Shown here in pieces: positions 10,890 to 20,864 of a stretch of DNA of 64,000 nt (positions are counted from its first letter, which is position 1; each line of letters opens with the position of its first letter). Below the pieces are notes generated by a model. The model did no database searches. It was not told where the DNA came from and worked only from the letters and a program-made list of their open reading frames with translations. This DNA comes from Aurelia coerulea. Its lineage: Eukaryota; Cnidaria; Scyphozoa; Semaeostomeae; Ulmaridae. The DNA lies in the NCBI GenBank assembly GCA_039566865.1, contig CM076959.1, forward strand, positions 13,375,501 through 13,439,500, read 5' to 3'. Made by a program: the position numbers and the translations under genes.

Positions 10890-13757
10890 TTATTTTTCTT
10901 TCTTCCGAAATGAGGATTCTGCCGAGTGGCATCTCAGTACTGCTTGAGGAGCGTCCTTTTCGCTTAGGGGGCTCTCTGCAAGGTCATCGAGCGGAAGATC
11001 CAGAGTGCACGATTCCTGGTTCTGTGACATAGACATGCTTTGTATACCAGAATCATGCACATGGCCTAACTTTGATGCCCAAGGGCTTCGAGTCGCAAAG
11101 CCAAACCTTCGCACGGTATTTGGCGTTGTCCCTTCATTCTGTTGCTGGGCTTTTAAGTCTACTGATTTCGAGGACGAATATGATGAAGCCCTTTGAGCTT
11201 TCCTGTCGCCTTTTGTCTCGATTTCATTATCTTTCCATGCCAAAATGTTATTATCATGTTTCGACACTCCTGAATTTTCCTTGTCGCTATTATCCGCTGA
11301 TTTGCAACGTTTTCCGGTCGGCCTATCGAGATCGTGTTGCTCCTCTTTCCAGACCTCCTCCTTACTGTTTTGCTTGCTCTCGACGAACGCCTCTTTCCGA
11401 CGAGTAATCGGGAGCGTAAACTTTCCATTGCCAGGCGTTTTAGGTGAGTTTGAGACACTGACAACATTTCGTATCTCAGTAGGCTTTATATGTTTTTGGT
11501 TTGTTCGTATGTCATCTAGCGATTTTGACTTGGGCTGTGGGAGCCCATCAAGACGCGGAGCTAACATGACATTCGGAGATGATCGACCTGCCATATCGAT
11601 ACCATTGAACTGAACAGAGCTTGACATGTCATTTTTGCTCAGATCCGAAGTTGGCTCTTGTATTTCGATACTAAATGCAGTACTTAAGGGATCCTCATAC
11701 CCTGGCGTATTGGCTATCGACGTTGGTGCAGATACATTTACAGATGTTGATATGACTCCCTTTGCTGCTGTTTTACTCATTTCTTGCTTTTGTTTATTGC
11801 GGCGTTTGAATATCAGTCCATTCATCACTGGCTCTAGTCTCGGTACAGCATCATCACTTGTGTCCAAAGTGTTGTTAAGGGGCTCTGATGGTGGCTCGGT
11901 CTCTTGAGAGCTCGACGAATCCAGAGCGGCATTCGTCGCTTTCTGCCGAACAAGAGGCGAAGATGACCGACTCGAGTACACGCTTCGTATTGATTCGTTC
12001 GAAATGCTCGCAGTTCTTGATCGTGTAACTGGCTTTGGAGACTGACAGGGCATCACATCATCGGGAACCATCGTCTCCAGTCGTCGTGAAACTTCGAATA
12101 ACGTCTTGCTGACACCCGGGGATGGAGCCATCAAACAGCTCCTTTCATCTCGACTTTCACCAAAGCTGCTCATTGCTCGAGAATCTCGCCTGCTGGAAAG
12201 TTGAGAGTCACTGCTGTCCAGGAAAGAGCGAGTTGATGTTTTCCGCACTCTCGTTCCTGTAGAGATTTTTCTTCGAGTTTGCATACGAGATTGATAGCCG
12301 AGAATACAAATACCGTTACGGCGACCCATTCTACCACGAGGACTTGCCAGCTTGGAGGATTGACTACTTAAACTACACGGAGTACTAGGCGTTGTCATTA
12401 GATCACTGAGGCAAGTACTTAACGTGGACTTGCCAGGACTGCACAAAAATAAAGGTGATTGCAGCGGTGACAGTTCTTGTCTTGATGGGCACGTGCTTGA
12501 TTTTGGTGTGTAGAGGTCTTGAGAAAAACAGGACGATTCAGCACAGGGAGACAAAGGAAAGGGTGTGCCAACCGAGCTTTGAATCTGGCTGTTGCTTCTG
12601 CTAGGCGTGCTGGGAGGGCTCACGTTGATACTGGGGCTCTCGTAATTGGGGGATAGTCGGATAATAGGCAGCTGTGTCTGTGGTCCTCTTGTAGGGCTCG
12701 ATTGCTTAGATGTCATCATATCTTCTCCCAGGGTGTTGCTAATTCTTCTGGATGTTGGTGGTGTTTTGACGCTTGTACGTGAGTTCAGAGATGAATTGAT
12801 GCTAGGGCAGGGTGAATTACGGTTGAAACCCGACCTTGAACCGACATCTTTGGTCTTTACCCACGCACTTGTAGCTCCGCTGATCGCAGCGAATTGTCGA
12901 AGGGTTGGTGTTGGACTTGCAAGCGGTGTGCGGCGAGGAGAATGAATTGCGGTAAAATCTGACTGCTCTGATCTTTGTTTTTGTAGCATTCGATTCGGCA
13001 TCCAGGGGTCGGTCATACGAAGTGCGTTTGCAGCTCCGAACAGCATCGGCTTCTTTCTCTTGTTGGAAACTCTCAGCCTTGCTTGTGCGTGAGAATAATA
13101 CAGGGAGAAGTTGTTGACAATGACTGGGATAGGCAAGGCAATTACTAACACACCGCAGAGGGCACACATGATACCAACGCATTTACCAGGAGCTGTTTTC
13201 GGAACGAAATCCCCGTATCCAATCGTCGTCATGGTAACAACGCTCCACCAAAAAGAGCCTGGTATCGAATCGAATTTGTCGCCTTGCAGATCCTTTTCAG
13301 CGTAGTAAATCAAACTGGAGAATATGATGACAGCGATTGACAGAAAGAAGACGAGGAGGAACAACTCTCGGCAGCTCGATTTGAGTGTATGGCCTAAAAT
13401 CTGAAGGCCGTATGAATGCCTTGACAGCTTGAAGATACGAAATAACCGAGTAATTCGAACAACTCTCAGAACAACAATTGTTCTCATATTATTCTTTCGT
13501 AGCATCAGCTCTAGGAAAAACGGGAATATTGCACAAAAATCAATCCAGTTCATCAGACTCTTGAAGAATGCGATTTTGTCACCAGAGAAAACAAGTCGGG
13601 CAGCAAACTCTAAAGTGAACCATGTAACACAGATGATTTCCATATAATCAAGAAATGCAAACTGGATACTATCTTTGTCTTCGAAGAATGCAAGTGTCTC
13701 TAGGCAAAACGTTGTCACTGACACGACAATTAAGCTCATTGAAATCAGACCAATGAT
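10890..13757 (-). CDS. KCNC-like: Kv3/Shaw-like potassium channel, last coding exon (S1-S6 and long C-tail)
   Basis: Pore-forming exon of a plasma-membrane voltage-gated K+ channel; 955 codons plus stop. A splice acceptor (pyrimidine run, then TTTTAG) lies just above 13757 and the frame enters in phase 0. Numbering from the initiator at 30189: S1 about 195-214, S2 231-251, S3 261-280, S4 286-307 with basic residues every third position (R292, R295, R298, R301, K304, R307), S5 324-346, selectivity filter TIGYGD 372-377, S6 386-409 with the PIP gating hinge at 403-405. Just after S6 comes YYSHAQARL and a basic KRKK cluster, as in Shaw channels. The remaining ~730 residues are Ser/Thr/Pro-rich, look disordered and have no domain I recognise; usual Kv3 tails are much shorter. 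The S6 hinge and the pore flanks also resemble Kv2/Shab. Family assignment is strong; the exact subtype is inferred. Confidence 0.95.
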   Translation of the reverse strand: MIGLISMSLIVVSVTTFCLETLAFFEDKDSIQFAFLDYMEIICVTWFTLEFAARLVFSGDKIAFFKSLMNWIDFCAIFPFFLELMLRKNNMRTIVVLRVVRITRLFRIFKLSRHSYGLQILGHTLKSSCRELFLLVFFLSIAVIIFSSLIYYAEKDLQGDKFDSIPGSFWWSVVTMTTIGYGDFVPKTAPGKCVGIMCALCGVLVIALPIPVIVNNFSLYYSHAQARLRVSNKRKKPMLFGAANALRMTDPWMPNRMLQKQRSEQSDFTAIHSPRRTPLASPTPTLRQFAAISGATSAWVKTKDVGSRSGFNRNSPCPSINSSLNSRTSVKTPPTSRRISNTLGEDMMTSKQSSPTRGPQTQLPIIRLSPNYESPSINVSPPSTPSRSNSQIQSSVGTPFPLSPCAESSCFSQDLYTPKSSTCPSRQELSPLQSPLFLCSPGKSTLSTCLSDLMTTPSTPCSLSSQSSKLASPRGRMGRRNGICILGYQSRMQTRRKISTGTRVRKTSTRSFLDSSDSQLSSRRDSRAMSSFGESRDERSCLMAPSPGVSKTLFEVSRRLETMVPDDVMPCQSPKPVTRSRTASISNESIRSVYSSRSSSPLVRQKATNAALDSSSSQETEPPSEPLNNTLDTSDDAVPRLEPVMNGLIFKRRNKQKQEMSKTAAKGVISTSVNVSAPTSIANTPGYEDPLSTAFSIEIQEPTSDLSKNDMSSSVQFNGIDMAGRSSPNVMLAPRLDGLPQPKSKSLDDIRTNQKHIKPTEIRNVVSVSNSPKTPGNGKFTLPITRRKEAFVESKQNSKEEVWKEEQHDLDRPTGKRCKSADNSDKENSGVSKHDNNILAWKDNEIETKGDRKAQRASSYSSSKSVDLKAQQQNEGTTPNTVRRFGFATRSPWASKLGHVHDSGIQSMSMSQNQESCTLDLPLDDLAESPLSEKDAPQAVLRCHSAESSFRKKEK

Positions 13758-13821
13758 CTAAAACGAAAGGGGGAGTCAAATCGTCAATTTTCTGAAATCA
13801 AAAAACCTCAAAGAACCATGG

Positions 13822-14004
13822 TTAAAGAGAATAGACATAGTTATATCTCGTAGCCGCTATAAATAGGCTGAAGAAACGCCCACAAACCCATTGTTTCTTC
13901 AGCTACACAATGAAATGCGACGGATGCGTCAAAGTGGTCGAGTATAATAGAATATATTTTTGACCTGGCCCGGGCCAGCTTTTAACTATGTCGATTCCCT
14001 TTAA
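13822..14004. mobile_element. short MITE, TTAA-AGGGAAT family, copy 1
   Basis: Starts TTAAAGAGAATAGACATAG and ends CTATGTCGATTCCCTTTAA. The interior has CTGGCCCGGGCCAG and AACCCATTGTTTCTTCAGC. TTAA at both ends may be the target duplication. It lies 65 bp inside the intron above the S1-S6 exon. Second copy, inverted, at 33459-33637. Confidence 0.75.
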
Positions 14005-14057
14005 CCAAGAGCCTTTGAGTGCAGAATGAAAAGCAAAACAAAGAGAACTTACTCCAG

Positions 14058-14945
14058 AACAGAGCAAGGGAAGATAAGGTTCAAATCCTTACTGGTTGCC
14101 AGTGCATGCGGAAATCATCCAATTCCATGCTAATCAGAGATTGCTGCTTTCTAACCCCTGGAGTAAATTCACCTCAAACGACCGATTTCGTCACCAGGGG
14201 CTAAAAGGGGCAATCTCATAGACCTTTTTACTTCTTAAAAAAGGGATTTGGATCAAGCGTCCAAATCTGGTAAAGGTTGGGAAGGAAAACGAAAGAACGA
14301 CCCCCGTTCTCAGTGGATGCACTGCTAGCTGTGGTATGAAGTTGCTTCGGATCTCAAAACTTTTCAGAGAGTTTGTTATCGACTACTTAGTGCAAAGTGA
14401 ATTAGCCATGGTTTTTACATACAGGCAAGTGTTATTGGTCTTTTTGCTTTGTTTCTCGTTATTTTCATTCATTTTTAGCTGACTTTTCCTTCATTTGAAT
14501 AACAACGGTTTAAAAAACACAAACTTCGATTTGCAAAGTCGCAAAATGAATCCCTTGTATGCTCACACTTTGTTTTGAAACTGTTACACAACAAAATCAG
14601 CTAACAACAAATGAAAATACTTAGAAACAAGGCCAGAAGGCAAATAAAACTTGCCAGTGTATAAACTGAGCCAGTCGTAAGTGAATTGGAGCAAATTTAT
14701 CGTTGCTTGACTCTCTGAAAAGTGTTCTGAGATCCGAAGGAACTTCTTGCCGCAGCTAGCAGGTATCTATCAAGAAAGGGGGTCGTGTTTCCATTTCCTG
14801 TAACAAAATTTACCAGATTTGGACGCTCGATCCAAACCTCTTTTTTAAGAAGTAAAAAGGTCTATTGGCTGATTAGCATGAAATTGGATGATTTCCGCAT
14901 GCTCTGGCAACCAATAAGGATTTGAGCGCTATTTTGAGCAAGGGT
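14058..14945. mobile_element. foldback element with a second palindrome in one arm
   Basis: Left arm 14058-14360 pairs with right arm 14705-14945 (for example GGATTTGGA and TCAAGCGTCCAAATC with TTTGGACGCTCGATCC). The left arm alone has a 75-bp insert (14135-14211), itself an inverted repeat. Confidence 0.75.
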
Positions 14946-15365
14946 GAATTTGTAAAATGAAAAAATCAGCTCTCTGATATCATAAAGTGATTTATCATTC
15001 TGAATGATAGATTTCACACTTTTGAGTGGAATCAAATCAAAATAAACAGAGTTCAAAAATATTTGCCTCACTACAATGAAGGTGTCAAATCTTTTCATCA
15101 AAACAGTAAATTGCTTCGTCATATCGGAGAACTGACAGTTTTATTTTACGAAATTAAATTCTTCCACCAGAGACGATTATCAAATCATACGAAAGTCGAC
15201 TTTTGAGCCGCAAAGCATCGATGTTAGCAATGGGTAATTGATGCTTTTAAAGGAACGTGCATGGTAAATAGTCTCGCCTGTAAATAGAACACAGAAGACG
15301 CTCAAACACAGCATTTTTTCTTTGGTGATCTCTTATTTACAATTGAGGTGCAACTTCGATTTAAA

Positions 15366-15850
15366 TGGGATATTTGCTGCCGAAGGCAGCCTTACTATTC
15401 TTCTTCTATCAGCGAGCGAAATTAGCCTGCCTATCTGCCGTCAACTATGTAGTGACGGGCCAGCTCACGGCTGCGGTTCGCGGCTTGTGAGCATTTATCC
15501 AACAAACAACATAACAACAAAGTTCTCCAACAAAAGATAATGAGTTCTTCCAACCTACTTAACTACCTAACTACGTCAATGGACGACAAAGGTTTATTTC
15601 TGACAATGCAGAACTCAATATTACGGACCACGGAACCATGGACTGCAGAACTACGGAACCAAGAGCCTTGAACTCAGGAACTAGAAACCATTACCCAACT
15701 GTAAATTCAAACATAATACACGTTTCCTTAGCGATAATCATTCAATTAATTTCTATAAGATTGACCTCGCTACAGTCGCATTTGGTACAAATACTAATCG
15801 GCAGCACTCGCTGACTGTTGTTATATCTAGTTTTAGATTTTATTCCTCTT
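15366..15850 (-). repeat. dispersed repeat R1, copy 1 (retroelement 3' end?)
   Basis: Shared with 54674-55190 and in part with 20703-20860. On the minus strand it opens with a conserved frame end QRVLPISICTKCDCSEVN, then a UTR and a terminal hairpin GCTGCCTTCGGCAGC near 15375. Layout suggests the 3' end of a non-LTR element with a Cys-rich C-terminus. No RT is attached, so this is inference. Confidence 0.6.
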
Positions 15851-16214
15851 TGCAAATGCAAGCTTTTAACATTGCACGACCCCTTTAATGAAACGAAGAC
15901 AGCTTTTGTATAAATCTTCCATTGATTTTGATGGACTGGCCATTTCAGTAAAAAGAAAATAACGGTTGCAAGCAATGGGATTTTTACGGCTTATTTGTCA
16001 ATGTGTAAATGTAAATAAAGCAAGGACAAAGCATGCTCTCAAATCTGGATGGCTAGCTGACTCTTTATGCATGCGAAAAGAGGTTGCTAAGAGTAGTCAT
16101 GATTAAGACTATATCACAAGATGCCAGCACAATATGAAAGTAGCACAAATGGGACGGTACCAAATTTTAGCTAGTTTTCACAAAATGCCTGCATAATATA
16201 AACGCGGCAGTAAG

Positions 16215-16545
16215 TGGAACGTCAACTGATGCCCATGGGGTGCCCATGTTACGAAATCTGTCCTTGCTGATGGTAGACCTGACGGTAGATGTTGAAAGAC
16301 TCTGTGTCGAGAGCAACTGAGATGGAGCCAGCTTAAGACAAAACTTGCACTCTTGACTTCGTTTCTAGGCCGCTGAAATCCTTTTGTCTGCAGTTGATAA
16401 TCCTTTGAAATGGCGTGTCAACCAAAGTCAACTGATGCCCATGGGGTGCCATGTTACGAAATCTGCCCTTGCTGACGGTAGACCCGATGGTAGATGTTTG
16501 AAAGATTTTGGGTTGAGAGCAGCTAAGATATGGAGCTAGCTTAGG
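16215..16545. repeat. direct repeat of ~110 bp
   Basis: GTCAACTGATGCCCATGGGG ... CTGACGGTAGACC appears at about 16220-16330 and again at 16428-16540. The sequence resembles the outer part of foldback FB-A (AAATCTGCCCTTG). Confidence 0.6.
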
Positions 16546-17524
16546 GCAAAATTCACCACTTTGCATAACTTTACGTGGCAAGTAACTATACGAACAATCT
16601 CCTAAAAAGTGTTTTCTCACAGCCCATCCTTTCCCTCAAAGTCATCATAGGTTTTTATTCACAAGAAGGAGCAAAATGCGACATGATTGAAGAGGTTTCA
16701 ATGAGATTACTCACTCGGAGCCAGATATGTTTAAATTATTAAAAACTCTCACAGTAGCATCAAAAAGACTACAAAATGAACTTTTCTTGTGAAAAACATG
16801 TTTTTGTAACAGCTTGACAATGTCGAGTGTGAAACAGGACCGTCGAGAGGGGGTTGGACGGGGTAAAAGGTCTAGGGCCTGGGCTCCGAAGGGCCCCGTA
16901 AAATGCTGTTCCCGTACTGGTTATCGCATTGATTAAGTAAAAAAGAGCAACATATTTTTATGACAGTTTATCAGCCTTAAAATTTTTGTGACCGTGCCCT
17001 CACTTGACAAGTAAATCACTTCATAACATGTTGCTTCCCTGTGACCATTGCATTGTATAGCATATTCCAAAACGATTTATGAGGAGTACAGTGACTTACG
17101 ATAAACTGGGCTGGCGAATCTCTTTAACTGGGGCATAGGATACCATCAATGATTTCGTAGACATGTAAGCCAGCAAAGGATTGCTTTGAATGTGCGCGGA
17201 TTTCTAATTAATATCTTTATTTTACCGAAGAAAGAGATGTGCTTGAGTTACACGTGCATAGATTTTCTGCAAGAACTTGACATGGAAATTTGAGGAATTT
17301 TCATTGGCCATTTTCCCTGTAGGGGCTTTTCCCCTATTTTCCGGGAGTTTGAAGAACATGGTCATGAAAAATTCTCCTTGTAGCCCGTCGTGAAAATCAC
17401 TCCGAGGCCCGAGCTCGCTCTCGACGGTCCTGGTGTGAGAAGAACGAGGCCACACGGTAACAAGCTTTCCTTGAATGTTGCAAAAACTCATTCCATGCTC
17501 AATTCTATCAAATAGAAGCACAAC

Positions 17525-17640
17525 ATTCTCAAAGCTGGTTTCAGGGCAACTTTTGCGGCTTTGTTTGTTTTGAACTACTGGTTGAGAGAATTTCCTTCGT
17601 CTGCAGTCGCTAATTGCTTTGAATTGAGGTGTCAATCAAT
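17525..17640 (+). repeat. foldback FB-A fragment
   Basis: One arm only: GCGGCTTTGTTTGTTTTGAA then TTGAGAGAATTTCCTTCGTC and GGTGTCAATCAA, matching the right arm of 5967-6560. Confidence 0.65.
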
Positions 17641-17968
17641 AAGAGTCTGATGAATGGTGTTAGAGTAGAGCTACAGACTTCGAAACGTCTCAACATTTTT
17701 CTGACTCACCCGGTATATTGATGCATGCTGCATTAATTTGTTTTGATTAATTTATTTGTTCTGAATTATGGTAAATTTCAAAGCCGAAACCTCTTTTGAT
17801 GAACTCGCTTGTTAGAAAATCAACCAATGGTGTGTAGACAGAAACAATTGATAATCCTTTGTGACAGAAGGTCGTAATCAGAAGGACATAATCAGAAGAT
17901 CGTAAGGTCATAATAGAAGTTTATGTCATTTTTACAGCCTCAAAATGACGTCATCTTCCATGTATCTA

Positions 17969-20262
17969 CAGGTTGTCCCAAACAAATTGTGCCCCGTTTG
18001 TCTGAAGATGTTGACAAAACAGCAAAAGATTCTCGCCAAACTCTTGCATGATGGTGCTCTTCAGATGTTCAATTAAAGTTTCCTACCATCCCCATGAAAA
18101 TCCGTTGAAAAATGCTGGGGCTATGACCTTCAGAAGACCAAATTTTTCCGATCATTGAAATCAGCGGTCGGCCATTTTGTCTTACTATTTTGCAGCGATA
18201 AATAGCTTCATGGATTGAAATGAAACAGCAGCCCCCAATGTCATACCTCTCATGAAAATTCCGATGGTCATTGGAGAGTTCCACTATTTCGGACCTCACA
18301 GAAATTATCTCTTACCTCACGTGCAGATACGTATAACTGCAAAATAGTAAGACAAAATGGCCGACCGCTGGTTTCGCAAATTTGGTCTTCTGAAGTAGAC
18401 TAGCTACACTAGTCCCTCGATTTCGCTGTTGTTGTTGTTGCTGATGGCCAGCTCAATGAGGGACTAGTTGCCAGAGAGTGTCTCAAATCGGAATTTTCAG
18501 AACGAAAAACCTGATTGTAATCTGATTGGAGCATTTCGGCTAAAACAATAGAAATTTTTTTTGTAGCCAATCAACTTTTCCCCTCTTTACTTATTTTTAC
18601 TGGAAAACCTCCCTTTGAAGTAGAGGCCTGTTTGGTCTGAGTTTTTCAAGAATGGCGACCGGCGCTGTCATCGCAGCTTGATCGACCTGAAGAGCAGAAG
18701 CAAATGAAGCTGAAGGAATTTAGCTAGCCATTTGGCATGATGATGTGGGCACTGGGAAGAGATATTTGTTTGTGCTCTAACAGGAAATGGCAAAATGTAA
18801 TGCTGTTGTGATACTTGAGAGGCATTTTCAAGACAGCAGTGAGTGTCAGTCTGTCAGTATACTGCAGTGTAGTGTAGGCCTACTCTAAGTTCAGGTTAGT
18901 GATTTTTTCGTTTACATTTGGCTCGTGTATTTCAATTTCAGAGCCTCCGATGACTTGGGGACCGGGGGGACCGGGGGGGCCGGGGGCCACGCCCCCCACA
19001 TGTTTGCAAATCATGCCGTTTTGAAAGGCAGCTCATCATCATGTTATTGTGTTGTGTGTGGTAATTTTTTGTATCAAGTTTGGCCTGCCCCCCCCCCACT
19101 TTTCTGATCTCGTCGGGGGCCTTGAATTTCTAATCTGTTGTACTTTATCACCTTAACAGTTGTTTTGGTTTGAATGCATTTGATCTGCCAAATAAAACAA
19201 TCTTAGATATTTTAGAAGTTTAGAATCTTTATAAGTTCCATATGTGATCCAACCCCCCCCCCCCCACCCCGTGTTTGGATCACATACGAAAAGGAAAGGG
19301 TGATAGAATTTTTTGCTTGTGATTTAACAAGTACTTGTTACTTTATCACATTGATGTTGATGTTCTTAATTCATAGGAGTTTGTTTAAAGCAAGATATCT
19401 GCTTCATTATTATCAGACCTCGCATCAGTATGCATTTAGGTGGCACTTTTCTTGGAGAGAGTTTGTCTATCTGATGCAGCAAATCACTTGGAGCAAATAT
19501 AAAGAACAGTTCCCTTGAAACTTCCTTGTACTTCAGTCCTTCAGATACCACTTAACTGATTGCTAATGATAATGTATAATGATGATGAAATGTCTAATCT
19601 TGTCAAGTCTTTGGTTCCTTCCTTTATCTTTGGTCACTCTGAACTTTGGTCACTTTATCTTTGGTCACTTTGATAGGGGGGGGGGGGCTCTCCCCTCGAT
19701 TAGTTTACCTATTGAGAGAGCTCCTCCTTTAAATATTTCTCTCCGTGGTGAATTTATATATATATGAAACTGAAACTCCTCTGAAATTTCAAATTTATGT
19801 TCACTGTCCATGCTCAATTTTGTCAGAGTCATAAACTGTCTAAAACTCTTTCAAATTCACATGAATGAAACTTGGTATCAATGTGTTGTTTTCTTGAGTC
19901 ATATTTTGATGATTACTGATCACAGCAGCAACAACAACCAAAATACTAATTCCGTGGTCCGCGTTTTACGCATGTAGCGCTTATGAAAACGAGGCTATCA
20001 AGTTATTCCGATTTCAGACACTGTTTGGCAACAAGTCTCTGTATTAGCGACAAATCAGTTCTAAGGAGCATACAGAGATTGTGTAGCCAGTCTACTTCTG
20101 AAGGTCATAGCTCCGTCATTTCTCAACGGATTTTTACGGGGATGGTAGCAAACTTTAATTGAATATCCGAAGAGCAACATCATGCAAAAATTTGGCGAGA
20201 ATCTTCTGGCATTTTGTCGCAATCTTCAGGCAAACGGGGCATAATATTTTTGGGACACCCTG
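17969..20262. mobile_element. 2.3 kb TA-flanked inverted-repeat element (Tc1/mariner type)
   Basis: Left end CAGGTTGTCCCAAACAAAT and right end ATTTTTGGGACACCCTG, each bounded by TA. The arms stay similar for ~180 bp or more (GCCCCGTTTG.CTGAAGAT, ACAACGGATTTT-like blocks). There is no transposase frame. The interior holds a second inverted repeat (18125-18196 with 18331-18402), G-rich stretches at 18950-19000 and a C-rich hairpin at 19220-19290. Confidence 0.75.
18125..18402. repeat. inverted repeat nested in the 2.3 kb element
   Basis: Arms CTTCAGAAGACCAAATTT ... GGCCATTTTGTCTTACTA (18125-18196) and the complement (18331-18402), about 130 bp spacer. Confidence 0.75.
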
Positions 20263-20264
20263 TA

Positions 20265-20700
20265 TTTGAAGAAATTCCTTCTGAGCACGATACCTCATAC
20301 AATCTTAGACATGCACGGGCTTATGATCCCAACATTCCAAGAACTGTTCGCTTCTCCAATATAACCTACTTCCACAACGTCCTTTATGAAGAGAATATGC
20401 TCGATAATGAGATCAAAATGCGGCTACCCTTGGTACATTTAGCAGGAACGTTGTTTCAATAATCACTTAATCAGACCATCAAGGAATCTGACATTTCATG
20501 TCCATGATATTATTGGCAGTCGATCATTAACAAAACTTCGTGCTAAATCTAATGAGTACACATTTCTGCACAATTTTGACTGTTTAAGCCCTATTTGTGA
20601 TTGCGGCAAGGCAAATGAAGCTAATGAACATTTTCTCCTACACTGCCCTATTTATGACACATTACGGCAAGATCACACATTGCTCTATTTATGACACATT
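20265..20700 (+). pseudogene. LINE C-terminal relic (CR1/Jockey-like, family 2)
   Basis: Broken frames encode a LINE tail: DTSYNLRHARAYDPNIPRT, then after a frameshift LTKLRAKSNEYTFLHNF and CDCGKANEANEHFLLHCPIY, the Cys/His C-terminal motif of Jockey/CR1-type elements. It abuts the right end of the 17969-20262 inverted-repeat element. Confidence 0.7.
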
Positions 20701-20702
20701 AC

Positions 20703-20860
20703 AAAAGTTCTCCAACCAAGGATAATGAGTACTTCCTACCTACTTAACTACATCAATGGACAAAAAAGGTTTATTTCTGATATAATTGACCTCGCTACAG
20801 TCGCATTTGGTACAAATACTAATCGGCAGCACTCGCTGATTGATGTTACATCTAGTCTTA
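20703..20860 (-). repeat. dispersed repeat R1, copy 2 (internally deleted)
   Basis: Matches R1 at both ends but lacks about 150 bp of the middle. The minus-strand block QRVLPISICTKCDCSEVN is kept. It directly precedes the Penelope-like coding region. Confidence 0.6.
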
Positions 20861-20864
20861 TTGT

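Larger units (their letters stand above)
14946..17524. other. intron sequence, no exon seen
   Basis: Apart from repeat R1 copy 1 and the direct repeat at 16215, nothing recognisable. Lies within the 8.8 kb intron of the channel gene. Confidence 0.55.

Noticed and set aside
11005..13647. Several plus-strand frames opposite the channel exon
   Set aside because: They are antisense shadows of the long coding exon without independent support.
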